A program made the position numbers and the translations under genes. Under the pieces are notes generated by a model. It worked only from the letters and a program-made list of their open reading frames with translations, did no database searches and was not told the DNA's origin. A stretch of DNA of 64,000 nt from UBA1351 sp963677625 (GTDB taxonomy: Bacteria; Bacillota; Clostridia; Lachnospirales; Vallitaleaceae): positions 124,001-188,000 of the forward strand of contig CAXXSW010000010.1 in assembly GCA_963677625.2 (NCBI GenBank). Direction: 5' to 3'. Position 1 is the stretch's first letter; every line of letters starts with the position of its first letter. Shown piece after piece: positions 8,072 through 16,080 of the stretch.

Positions 8072-9406
8072 ATGAAAGTTGTAGTTATAGGATGTACACA
8101 TGCCGGTACGGCTGCTATTGTAAATATTGCTAAGATGTATAAGGACGCAGAAATAACAGTTTATGAAAGAAATAATAATGTATCCTTTCTATCATGCGGG
8201 ATTGCTCTCTATGTTGGTGGTGTGGTCAAGGATGCGGATGGTCTTTTTTATTCTTCGCCTCAGGCCCTTGCAGATTTAGGCGTCAAGATGAAGATGGAGC
8301 ATAATGTTAAGAACGTCAACCTAAAGGATAAGACTTTGATGGTTGAGAATCTTTTAACAGGTGAACTTACTGAAGATAGATTTGATAAGTTGATTTTGAC
8401 AACCGGTTCATGGCCAATTATTCCAAATATTGAAGGTGGTGACCTAGAGAATGTATTGCTGTCAAAAAACTTTGATCACTCAAATGTTATCATTGAGAAA
8501 GCAAAAGAAGCTAAAAGAGTGCTTGTGGTTGGTGCTGGATATATTGGTGTTGAATTAGTGGAAGCATTTAAGGAGAACGGTAAGGAAGTTGTATTAGTTG
8601 ATTCTTTTGACAGAATCCTAAGCAAGTATCTTGACCCTGAATATACAGACCTTGCTGAGGCTGCCTTTGAGGAGGAGGGAATTACTCTGGCGCTTGGACA
8701 AACGGTACAAAGATTTGAAGGTAAAGACGGTAAAGTAACTAAGGTTATTACTGATAAAGGTGAATATGAAACCGATCTCGTTATTATGTGTGTTGGCTTT
8801 AAGCCTAATACTGTCTTGGTGGAAGACCAGGTGGAGACTATGTCCAATGGAGCTATTATTGTTGATAAATTTATGGAAACCAGTGTAAAAGATGTTTTCG
8901 CAGCCGGTGATTCATGTGCTATCCACTATAATCCAACAGATAAGCCAGGTTATATACCCCTAGCAACGAATGCAGTAAGAATGGGGACTTTGGTAGCCAA
9001 AAACTTGGTTGAAAAAAAGGTAGCATATATGGGAACACAGGGAACCAGCGGTATAAAAATCTATGACCTTAATATTTCTTCAACAGGATTAACTGAAGAA
9101 GGGGCGAAGGCGGAAGGCATTCAGGTTAAGACAGTAACTGCTGTAGACAACTATAGACCGGAGTTCATGCCAACATATGAAGAAGTAAAGTTAAAGATTG
9201 TCTTTGATGGTGAGAGTAGGCGACTTTTAGGTGCCCAAATCGTCAGTAAGGCGGACTTGACTCAAACGATAAATACCTTATCTGTATGTATTCAGAATCA
9301 AATGACAGTTGATGAAATAGCCTTTGTGGACTTCTTTTTTCAGCCCCACTTCAATAAACCTTGGAATATTATAAATCTAGCTGGTCAAATGGCTTTTGAT
9401 GTCTAA
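8072..9406 (+). CDS. nox: FAD-dependent NADH oxidase / CoA-disulfide reductase family protein
   Basis: This 444-residue flavoprotein of the peroxide-reductase branch has the FAD motif GCTHAG near the start (residue 7, including His10), the redox-active Cys42 in SFLSCGIALY, the NAD-binding GAGYIGVEL near residue 154 and the second FAD motif VFAAGDSCA. His10 and Cys42 match the positions known for water-forming NADH oxidase and NADH peroxidase. CoA-disulfide reductase is the main alternative, since the families overlap. It probably protects an anaerobe by removing oxygen or peroxide at the expense of NADH. It has its own strong promoter, and GGAG precedes ATG 8072. Confidence 0.88.
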   Translation: MKVVVIGCTHAGTAAIVNIAKMYKDAEITVYERNNNVSFLSCGIALYVGGVVKDADGLFYSSPQALADLGVKMKMEHNVKNVNLKDKTLMVENLLTGELTEDRFDKLILTTGSWPIIPNIEGGDLENVLLSKNFDHSNVIIEKAKEAKRVLVVGAGYIGVELVEAFKENGKEVVLVDSFDRILSKYLDPEYTDLAEAAFEEEGITLALGQTVQRFEGKDGKVTKVITDKGEYETDLVIMCVGFKPNTVLVEDQVETMSNGAIIVDKFMETSVKDVFAAGDSCAIHYNPTDKPGYIPLATNAVRMGTLVAKNLVEKKVAYMGTQGTSGIKIYDLNISSTGLTEEGAKAEGIQVKTVTAVDNYRPEFMPTYEEVKLKIVFDGESRRLLGAQIVSKADLTQTINTLSVCIQNQMTVDEIAFVDFFFQPHFNKPWNIINLAGQMAFDV

Positions 9407-9422
9407 GGGTAGAAAGGTGAAG

Positions 9423-9451
9423 TTGACCTAAGCAGGCTTTAGTGTTATCTT
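9423..9451 (+). promoter_or_regulatory. possible glpP promoter
   Basis: TTGACC (9423-9428), a 17-base spacer and TATCTT (9446-9451) lie 40 bases upstream of the glpP start. The -10 hexamer matches four of six positions, so this is moderate evidence. Confidence 0.4.
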
Positions 9452-9490
9452 GAATATGGAATTGATATTCGTATGGATGGGAGATTTTAT

Positions 9491-10042
9491 ATGGGACGGA
9501 TTGACTTGAAACAAGAGGTTTTACCTGCTATATCAGATTACAAATCACTGGAGAAGTTTTTAAAGAAGGATTTGGAGTATTGTGTTGTTATGAATTTTTC
9601 TTTGATCCACTTGCACCGGGTTTGTAGATTACTAAGAGAAGGTGGAAAAAAATGTCTTGTTCATGTTGACTTGATTAAGGGAATAGCATCCAATGAATAT
9701 GGGGCTGAATTTTTGATTGATGGATTTAAGGTGGAAGGTTTGATTTCTACCCATCCATCAGTCGTTGAAATGGCGAGAAAAAAGAAGGCAATCGCAATCC
9801 TCAGGATTTTTATTCTGGACAGTCAGTCCTTAAGAAGGTCCCTTGAGATGGCAAAAAAATGTCAACCTGATTATATGGAAATTCTACCAGGTTTTTCATC
9901 AGAAGTAGCAGGTATGATAAAGGAAGAAGTAGATATACCACTTATAGGTGGTGGCTTAATCCAATCTTCGGGTATGGTTAAGCGATGTATAGAAAACGGG
10001 CTCATAGCTGTTACAGCAAGTGATGAGGATTTATGGAAATAG
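9491..10042 (+). CDS. glpP: glycerol-3-phosphate-responsive antiterminator GlpP
   Basis: This protein of about 183 residues matches GlpP along its length: a TIM-barrel-like fold with LVHVDLIKGIASNEYG, GLISTHPSVVEMARK, DYMEILPGF and PLIGGGLI. In Bacillus, GlpP with bound glycerol-3-phosphate prevents termination in leaders of glp operons. An in-frame ATG at 9473 exists, but TGGGAG (9478-9483) is well spaced for ATG 9491, which I prefer. The next operon, 230 bases downstream, starts with a promoter followed by an intrinsic terminator, as expected of a GlpP target. No glycerol kinase or facilitator gene is in the window. Confidence 0.92.
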   Translation: MGRIDLKQEVLPAISDYKSLEKFLKKDLEYCVVMNFSLIHLHRVCRLLREGGKKCLVHVDLIKGIASNEYGAEFLIDGFKVEGLISTHPSVVEMARKKKAIAILRIFILDSQSLRRSLEMAKKCQPDYMEILPGFSSEVAGMIKEEVDIPLIGGGLIQSSGMVKRCIENGLIAVTASDEDLWK

Positions 10043-10062
10043 AATCTACAATAAAGTGTAAA

Positions 10063-10091
10063 TTGACAAAAATAAACATTTAAGTTAAAAT
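10063..10091 (+). promoter_or_regulatory. strong promoter of the glpA-like operon
   Basis: A consensus TTGACA (10063-10068), a 17-base spacer and TAAAAT (10086-10091) start just 20 bases after the glpP stop. Transcription should begin near 10098, upstream of the hairpin at 10141-10185, so the operon can be expressed only by reading through that terminator. Confidence 0.75.
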
Positions 10092-10140
10092 TAAGACAAG
10101 TGAATACAAGATGTAATGAAAATTGATGTAAGAGCTTAGA

Positions 10141-10192
10141 GAAAACACCAATTTGCCTAAATACCTTAGGCTGATTGGTGTTTTCTCTTTTT
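10141..10192 (+). terminator. leader terminator of the glpA-like operon, probable GlpP target
   Basis: An exact 12-base stem (10141-10152 with 10174-10185) is topped by a second stem GCCTAA/TTAGGC (10155-10160, 10166-10171) with a five-base loop. TCTTTTT follows. It lies between a near-consensus promoter (10063-10091) and the first gene of a glycerol-3-phosphate dehydrogenase-like operon. In Bacillus subtilis the glpD leader holds such a terminator, overcome by GlpP. I see no obvious competing antiterminator helix, consistent with direct protein action. Confidence 0.8.
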
Positions 10193-10271
10193 GTGTTTAT
10201 AAGCAGGAAACTTCTTTATTTGAGGATTATGGCAAGGTAATAATGAATAGAAGTATTTGATGGAGGTTAAG

Positions 10272-11738
10272 ATGTTCGATGTTATTGTGATTGGTACAGG
10301 TATTAGTGGCTCTTTTGTAGCTAGGGAATTAGCAAAGTATAAGCTAGATGTATTAGTACTTGAAAAAAATAATGATGTATCCAATGAGACAACTATGGCA
10401 AATAGTGCCATTGTTCATTCGGGTTACGATCCCGTACCGGGGTCAAACAAAGCCAAGTTCAATGTTCTTGGTAATGCTATGTACGAAAATATATGTAGAG
10501 AATTGGATTGTTCCTATAAGAGAACGGGATCTTTAACGGTCGCACTTGATGATGACCAGGTAAAGACCTTATATGAGCTTCAAAAGCGGTCAGACCTAAA
10601 TCAAGTACCAGTCAAAATTTTGACTCGTGACCAAGCCCTAGAATTGGAACCAAACCTATCAGAAGAAACCAAGGCTACTCTTTATGCTGAAACAGCAGCT
10701 ATTGTTTATCCATGGGAACTTGCTATTGCCCTTATGGAAAATGCCATGGATAATGGAGTTCGCTTAAAATTAAATCATGAAGTTATTGGTATAAGCAAGG
10801 AAGATGGAAATTTTCAAGTTAGGACAAATAAAGAAGTGTTTCAGGCAAAAGCTGTCATTAACTGTGCCGGAGTATATGCAGATAAGATTCATAATATGAT
10901 ATCCAAGAAGACTTTTGAGATAATACCTCGAAGAGGTCAATATTTTGTCCTGGATAAGTCTGTTGGAAATCATGTCAGTCATGTTATCTTCCCATGCCCT
11001 TCCGAAAAAGGAAAGGGAGTCTTGGTCACACCAACTACCCATGGTAATCTTTTGATTGGACCAACTTCTGAAGTAATACATGATAAAAGTGGAGTTAAAA
11101 CGACTATGGAAGGTCTTAGCTATGTCAAAGAACATGCAGACGGAATTGTAAAGAATATTCCCTATCACAAAGTGATTAGGTCTTTTGCAGGACTTCGCCC
11201 TTCCAGTGACCTTCACGATTTTATTATAGAAGAAGCAGGAGATACAGAAGGATTCATTGATGTTGCAGGTATTGAATCTCCAGGGCTTGCCAGTGCACCT
11301 GCTATAGCAAAGGAAGCTGTTAGTATACTGGGAGAAAGATTCAGTCTTGTGAAAAAAGAGGATTTCAATCCAATAAGAAAGGGATATACAAGCTTTTCTG
11401 AACTAAGTATAGAAGAAAAAAGAAAAATTATAGAAAAAGATCCTAGGTATGGACAAATTGTTTGTCGGTGTGAAAGAGTAACAGAAGGTGAAATTGTTGA
11501 TTGTATCCAAAGAAATGCAGGAGCTACAACTATTAAGGGCGTCAAAAAAAGAGTGAGACCTGGTATGGGTAGATGTCAAGGCGGATTTTGTGAACCTCTT
11601 GTATTAGATATTTTAGCACGAGAATTAGGTATTGACCCCATAGAAGTTAACTATGATAGTGTGGGATCTAACATACTGGTTGAAGAAACTAAAATTGATC
11701 AAGAAGAGCTTGATGCGATAATGACTAGGGAGGTATAA
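10272..11738 (+). CDS. GlpA-like FAD-dependent glycerol-3-phosphate dehydrogenase with a [2Fe-2S] BFD domain
   Basis: This 488-residue flavoprotein has a DAO-type FAD fold starting with the GTGISGSFVARE motif. A C-terminal bacterioferritin-associated-ferredoxin-like domain carries Cys-X-Cys (CRCERV, about 398-400) and two further cysteines (GRCQGGFC, about 435-440). This arrangement is that of GlpA, the catalytic subunit of anaerobic glycerol-3-phosphate dehydrogenase. An upstream TTG lies in frame, but GGAGG (10262-10266) fits ATG 10272. The gene leads an operon with an FAD/NAD oxidoreductase (two-base gap) and a DUF1667 gene. GlpP next door supports glycerol-3-phosphate as substrate. No membrane-anchor GlpC gene is present. 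Confidence 0.88.
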   Translation: MFDVIVIGTGISGSFVARELAKYKLDVLVLEKNNDVSNETTMANSAIVHSGYDPVPGSNKAKFNVLGNAMYENICRELDCSYKRTGSLTVALDDDQVKTLYELQKRSDLNQVPVKILTRDQALELEPNLSEETKATLYAETAAIVYPWELAIALMENAMDNGVRLKLNHEVIGISKEDGNFQVRTNKEVFQAKAVINCAGVYADKIHNMISKKTFEIIPRRGQYFVLDKSVGNHVSHVIFPCPSEKGKGVLVTPTTHGNLLIGPTSEVIHDKSGVKTTMEGLSYVKEHADGIVKNIPYHKVIRSFAGLRPSSDLHDFIIEEAGDTEGFIDVAGIESPGLASAPAIAKEAVSILGERFSLVKKEDFNPIRKGYTSFSELSIEEKRKIIEKDPRYGQIVCRCERVTEGEIVDCIQRNAGATTIKGVKKRVRPGMGRCQGGFCEPLVLDILARELGIDPIEVNYDSVGSNILVEETKIDQEELDAIMTREV

Positions 11739-11740
11739 CC

Positions 11741-13006
11741 ATGAGAGAATATGATGCAGTAATTATTGGTGGCGGCCCTGCTGGGCTTGCAGCAGCCCTT
11801 GAGATTTTTAATGAAGGTGTGACAGACATATTGATTCTTGAAAGGGATATACAATTAGGAGGAATCCTCCAACAGTGTATCCATAACGGTTTTGGTCTTC
11901 ACGAGTTCAAGGAGGAGTTGACAGGACCTGAATATGGCCAACGATTTATAGACCAGGTTAAAGACCTTGATATTCCATACAAGTTGAATACCATGGTACT
12001 GAATATTACAGGTGATAAGGAAATTCATGCTATAAATAAAGAAGATGGTTATATGATTTTAAAAGCAAAAACTATCGTCCTTGCAATGGGGTGCCGAGAA
12101 AGAACTTCTGGAGCAATTAGCTTGCCGGGAACAAGGCCGGCAGGTGTTATCACCGCAGGGACTGCCCAATATTATCTGAATATGAAGGGGTATCTGGTAG
12201 GTAAGAAAGTGTTTATACTAGGTTCTGGTGACATTGGTCTGATTATGGCTAGAAGAATGACCCTTGAAGGAGCAGAGGTTCTTGGTGTTGCTGAAATTTT
12301 ACCATATTCTGGTGGATTAACAAGAAATATTGTCCAGTGTCTCCATGATTTTAATATTCCCCTGTATTTAAGTCATACAGTAGCCGAGGTTAGAGGTAAG
12401 GACCGGATTGAAGGAATTACTCTTATGGAAGTTGATGACAGAAGAAAACCGATTCCAGGGACTGAGAGAGAATATGAGGTGGATGCTCTCCTTTTATCTG
12501 TCGGATTGATACCAGATAATGAGCTGTCAGAAAATGCGGGAATAGAACTTCATAAGCGAACAGGTGGACCAGTCGTCAATGAAAAAATGGAAACTTCTAT
12601 CCCAGGTATTTTTGCCTGCGGAAATGTTCTTCATGTACACGATTTAGTTGATTTTGTTTCAGCAGAGAGCAGACGTGCAGGAAGAGGCGTTGTCAGGTAT
12701 CTAAAAGGGGAAAAAACATGTGAAAAAGGTATTGAGACTCTTAATGGAAATGGTGTTTCCTATATCGTTCCACAAGTGCTTCACATGGATCAGATAGAGG
12801 GTGAATTTGCAGAGGTTTTCCTAAGAACAAAAGATGTATTTACTGAAGCAGAACTTGTTGTTAAGTGTAATGACAAAGAAATAAAAAGATTTAAGAAAGC
12901 TCATCTTGCCCCTGCTGAAATGGAGCACCTAAAAATACCTAAAAATCTATTGAATGAATCTGAGGGTCATATGAGTGTTGAAGTGGTTGTAAAGGAGGCA
13001 ATATAG
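11741..13006 (+). CDS. FAD/NAD-dependent oxidoreductase of the glp operon
   Basis: This 421-residue protein has an N-terminal FAD motif GGGPAGLAAA (9-18), a central NAD-binding motif GSGDIGLIMARRM (about 160) and a second FAD motif GIFACGNVLHVHDLVD. It belongs to the pyridine-nucleotide-disulfide-oxidoreductase class but shows no CxxxxC redox pair. Its fixed partnership in Clostridia with a GlpA-like protein and a DUF1667 protein suggests it passes electrons between the flavin/iron-sulfur subunit and NAD(P). The ribosome binding site GGGAGG precedes ATG 11741. The family call is firm; the electron route is inference. Confidence 0.85.
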   Translation: MREYDAVIIGGGPAGLAAALEIFNEGVTDILILERDIQLGGILQQCIHNGFGLHEFKEELTGPEYGQRFIDQVKDLDIPYKLNTMVLNITGDKEIHAINKEDGYMILKAKTIVLAMGCRERTSGAISLPGTRPAGVITAGTAQYYLNMKGYLVGKKVFILGSGDIGLIMARRMTLEGAEVLGVAEILPYSGGLTRNIVQCLHDFNIPLYLSHTVAEVRGKDRIEGITLMEVDDRRKPIPGTEREYEVDALLLSVGLIPDNELSENAGIELHKRTGGPVVNEKMETSIPGIFACGNVLHVHDLVDFVSAESRRAGRGVVRYLKGEKTCEKGIETLNGNGVSYIVPQVLHMDQIEGEFAEVFLRTKDVFTEAELVVKCNDKEIKRFKKAHLAPAEMEHLKIPKNLLNESEGHMSVEVVVKEAI

Positions 13007-13007
13007 T

Positions 13008-13367
13008 ATGAAAAATTGGGATGTAATTTGTATAGTTTGTCCTCGCGGTTGTCGCTTGAAAGTCACTGAGAATGAAGGTGAGATGGCCGTTACAGGAAAC
13101 CAGTGTAAACGTGGCCAAGCCTATGGAATTAAAGAAGTAACTAATCCTACAAGAGTTATTACGTCAACGGTAAAAGTTAACCATGGGGTTCATCGTCGGA
13201 TGCCAGTGGTTACAAAAGGTGATATACCCAAGGATATGGTGTTCAAGGTTATGAAAGAAATTAACGGAGTATGTCTGGATACGCCTATATATGTGGGAGA
13301 TGTTGTTATTGAGAACATACTAAATACGGGTGTTAACTTGGTCGCTTCAAGAACTATTGAAGGCTAA
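13008..13367 (+). CDS. DUF1667 protein with four-cysteine metal motif
   Basis: This 119-residue protein has Cys8, Cys11, Cys15 and Cys33 (CIVCPRGC and NQCKRG), a pattern that could bind a [4Fe-4S] cluster or zinc. It resembles the N-terminal metal site of molybdopterin oxidoreductases. It starts one base after the preceding gene, behind a consensus AAAGGAGG, so it is translationally linked to the two flavoproteins. It is probably the third, electron-carrying subunit of the complex, taking the place of the unrelated membrane protein GlpC. No experimental function is known to me for the family. Confidence 0.85.
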   Translation: MKNWDVICIVCPRGCRLKVTENEGEMAVTGNQCKRGQAYGIKEVTNPTRVITSTVKVNHGVHRRMPVVTKGDIPKDMVFKVMKEINGVCLDTPIYVGDVVIENILNTGVNLVASRTIEG

Positions 13368-13397
13368 AAAAATTACACAAATTAGTAAGCATATTAT

Positions 13398-13437
13398 AAA
13401 AAAGCTGTATCGGTGAATATACCTATACAGCTTTTTT
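13398..13437 (+). terminator. terminator of the glpA-like operon
   Basis: An exact 13-base stem (AAAAAAGCTGTAT with ATACAGCTTTTTT) with a 14-base loop lies 30 bases after the DUF1667 stop. The A and T runs make it work in either direction. Confidence 0.88.
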
Positions 13438-13543
13438 GTGAAAAGTTAAGTTGGCAAGGGCTAACAATTGTGGTAACCTATATAGGTGGGAGTTTCTTGT
13501 TTTAACGCATGAAAGTCTAATTTTTTTGATATGGAGGCATTAG

Positions 13544-14284
13544 ATGGGTCAAGTAGGTGCTTTTTTTGATATTGATGGAACTTTATATAGAGAAGGTATG
13601 ATAACAGCTATTTTTAAGAAGTTAATTAAGTCTGAAATTATAAGTAAAGAAGTCTGGTATAGTGATGTAAAAGATAAGTATTCCCGATGGGAAAAAAGGG
13701 TTGGAAATTATGATGATTATCTCTTGAAGATTGCAGAAATCTATATTGATACGATTAAGGGGCTTCATAGAACCCAAATCGAATTTATTGCCAAGAAGGT
13801 CATTGAACAAAAAGGAGATAAGGTATACCAATTTACCAGAGACCGTATTTCTTGGCATCAATCTCAAGGGCACAAGGTGTTTACCATATCTGGCTCGCCC
13901 ATTGAACTTGTAAGAGAAATGTCACTTAAATATAATGTAACTGATTATATTGGTTCTATATACGAAACAAAAAATGATATTTATACAGGCAAGGTATCAC
14001 CCATGTGGGATGCTTATAATAAGCAGATAGCTTTGAATCGTTTGGTTGAAGAGTATGATATAGATTTAGGTATTTCCTATGCTTATGGTGACACAGCAGG
14101 AGATTTTACTATGCTGAAGTCGGTTGGGCATCCAACAGCAATGAATGGAACAAAAGAACTTCTACATCTTTTAAAGGAAGATAAGGAATTGAATAAGAAA
14201 GTGGATATTGTTGTGGAGCGCAAGGATATGATTTACCATTTAGGATTAGATTGCTTGGATTGCAAAAAAGAACTTGATTTTTAG
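13544..14284 (+). CDS. HAD-superfamily IB phosphatase (SerB-like)
   Basis: This 246-residue hydrolase has motif I DIDGTL (Asp9 nucleophile, Asp11), motif II TISGSP and motif IV YGDTAGDFTML. These match subfamily IB, which includes phosphoserine phosphatase and related small-molecule phosphatases. The helical cap between motifs I and II fits this class. A C-terminal CLDCKKE has two cysteines near the end. ATGGAGG before ATG 13544 gives the start. It ends 46 bases before citrate synthase and may be co-transcribed. The substrate cannot be read from the sequence. Confidence 0.85.
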   Translation: MGQVGAFFDIDGTLYREGMITAIFKKLIKSEIISKEVWYSDVKDKYSRWEKRVGNYDDYLLKIAEIYIDTIKGLHRTQIEFIAKKVIEQKGDKVYQFTRDRISWHQSQGHKVFTISGSPIELVREMSLKYNVTDYIGSIYETKNDIYTGKVSPMWDAYNKQIALNRLVEEYDIDLGISYAYGDTAGDFTMLKSVGHPTAMNGTKELLHLLKEDKELNKKVDIVVERKDMIYHLGLDCLDCKKELDF

Positions 14285-14330
14285 TGATGGCCTAGAAATA
14301 GGCAAGGCGTAAACAAAGAAGAGGTGAAAC

Positions 14331-15725
14331 ATGAATACTTATGATGAGCGTATTAAGAAATGGTCAATAATGGTGGAAACCGCCGATATCATAGAGCCGG
14401 AATTATATAAACGTTATGAAGTTAAGCGTGGACTTAGAGATATTTCAGGTAAGGGTGTTCTGGCTGGCTTGACTCGAATTGGAGAAATTCATTCTTATAT
14501 TGTGGATGATGGTGAAACGATTCCTCAACCCGGAAGGCTGATATACAGAGGTTTTGAGATAAACGATATTGTTGACAGTTTTCTTCAGGAGGGACATGCA
14601 GGTTATGAAGAAGTTGTTTATCTGCTTTTGATGGGGGAAATGCCTGATAAAGACGAGCTTGAAATGTTTAAGGAGACCTTAGGCGAGTATAGACAACTAC
14701 CAGAAGGTTTTGTAAGAGATATGATTATGGGACTACCCAGTAAGGATATGATGAATGTGCTTGCAAGAAGTGTTTTGGCTTTGTATTCTTATGATGATAA
14801 TCCTGATGATATATCAACAGCAAATGTTTTGGAGCAGTCACTAAGGCTAATAAGTATATTCCCACTTTTGGCTGTATATGGTTACCAAGCCTTTAAATAC
14901 TACCATGGAGAAAGTAGCTTAATTATACATTCCCCAAAACCTGAATTGGGTACTGCAGGGAATATATTACATATGTTAAGACCCAATAATGAATATACAT
15001 CTCTTGAAGAGGAGTTGCTTGATCTTGCTTTGGTTCTACATGCAGAGCATGGAGGGGGTAATAATTCGAGTTTTACAACCCATGTAGTTACTTCATCGGG
15101 AACAGATACATATTCAGCTATTTCAGCGGCTATAGGATCCCTAAAAGGACCTAGACATGGTGGGGCTAATATAAAGGTATCAGCCATGTTTGAAGACATG
15201 AAAAAAGAAATTAAGGATTGGAAGGATGAAGAGGCAATAATGTCATACCTTCAAGCAATCCTTGATAAAAAAGCTTTTGACCAGAAAGGTCTTATTTATG
15301 GGATTGGTCATGCTGTTTATTCTGTATCGGATCCAAGAGCGGTTATCTTTAAAGGCTATGTAGAACAGCTTGCAAAAGAAAAGGGACTTACGGAGGAGTT
15401 TAATCTCTATGCAAAAGTTGAGGAGTTAGCACCACAGGTGATTTCTAAAAAACGTAAGATGTTTAAAGGGGTCAGTGCAAATGTAGATTTTTACTCAGGT
15501 TTTGTTTACAGGATGCTCGGAATTCCAGAAGAGTTATATACTCCGCTTTTTGCTATTGCTAGGGTAACTGGTTGGTGCGCCCACCGTCTGGAAGAGTTGG
15601 TCAATAGGGGCAAGATTATTCGACCTGCATACCGTAGTGTGGCTGGAAGAAGACAACATCCAACATATCCTTCTCATTTGTCTGACGAAGACTCTATTAA
15701 GGCTATTGACGAAAGAGATCAATGA
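14331..15725 (+). CDS. gltA: citrate synthase
   Basis: This enzyme condenses acetyl-CoA and oxaloacetate to citrate, here probably to feed glutamate synthesis. The 464-residue protein has the three catalytic residues in their usual motifs: His240 in HAEHGGG, His327 in GIGHAVYS and Asp386 in NVDFYSG. The length suits the long clostridial form with an N-terminal extension. Methylcitrate synthase activity cannot be excluded. GAGGTG before ATG 14331 is the ribosome binding site. No aconitase or isocitrate dehydrogenase gene follows; a non-coding leader region for the ABC-F gene comes next. Confidence 0.93.
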   Translation: MNTYDERIKKWSIMVETADIIEPELYKRYEVKRGLRDISGKGVLAGLTRIGEIHSYIVDDGETIPQPGRLIYRGFEINDIVDSFLQEGHAGYEEVVYLLLMGEMPDKDELEMFKETLGEYRQLPEGFVRDMIMGLPSKDMMNVLARSVLALYSYDDNPDDISTANVLEQSLRLISIFPLLAVYGYQAFKYYHGESSLIIHSPKPELGTAGNILHMLRPNNEYTSLEEELLDLALVLHAEHGGGNNSSFTTHVVTSSGTDTYSAISAAIGSLKGPRHGGANIKVSAMFEDMKKEIKDWKDEEAIMSYLQAILDKKAFDQKGLIYGIGHAVYSVSDPRAVIFKGYVEQLAKEKGLTEEFNLYAKVEELAPQVISKKRKMFKGVSANVDFYSGFVYRMLGIPEELYTPLFAIARVTGWCAHRLEELVNRGKIIRPAYRSVAGRRQHPTYPSHLSDEDSIKAIDERDQ

Positions 15726-15787
15726 TGTTATTATTTTTCTGGAGGACTAGAAATATAAGTTCTTAAATTAAAAAAAGAAAGGATGAG

Positions 15788-15808
15788 ATGATGATTATTA
15801 CATTTTAA
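15788..15808 (+). CDS. candidate upstream leader peptide MMIITF of the ABC-F gene
   Basis: This six-codon open frame (ATG 15788, TAA 15806-15808) follows AAAGGA at 15778-15783. It lies in the 355-base gap before the ABC-F gene and 140 bases upstream of an intrinsic terminator. Known antibiotic-responsive ABC-F genes are often controlled by very short hydrophobic leader peptides of this kind. The ribosome binding site spacing is short (about four bases) and translation is not shown, so this is a candidate only. Confidence 0.35.
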   Translation: MMIITF

Positions 15809-15947
15809 CTATGACAAACAAAACCCTAGAAGGGATATATTGTGGTTCTGGTTGAGATGTAAATTTCTCTTTCTTTTGCGTACATAAATAAACATTTTTT
15901 CGTGTTGAGCAGGATTTAACTATATGTTGAATCTTGTTAATTAGAGG

Positions 15948-15974
15948 AGAAGACCGTCTTGAGGTCTTCTTTTG
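15948..15974 (+). terminator. leader terminator upstream of the ABC-F gene
   Basis: AGAAGACC (15948-15955) pairs with GGTCTTCT (15963-15970) around a seven-base loop, followed by TTT. It is 220 bases after citrate synthase and about 105 bases before the ABC-F start. It may end the citrate synthase transcript, or act as a conditional attenuator for the ABC-F gene. The tract TTCTCTTT at 15865-15872 could pair with the left side (15944-15951), allowing two G-U pairs, to prevent it forming. Confidence 0.65.
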
Positions 15975-16080
15975 CTATATAGTTATATTTTTTAAGATTG
16001 CTTTCTTAAGATGATTTAGCGAGTAATATATGAGAAAATTGCACTAAACGCTCCAGAACCAATAGAATGGAGTGAAGATA

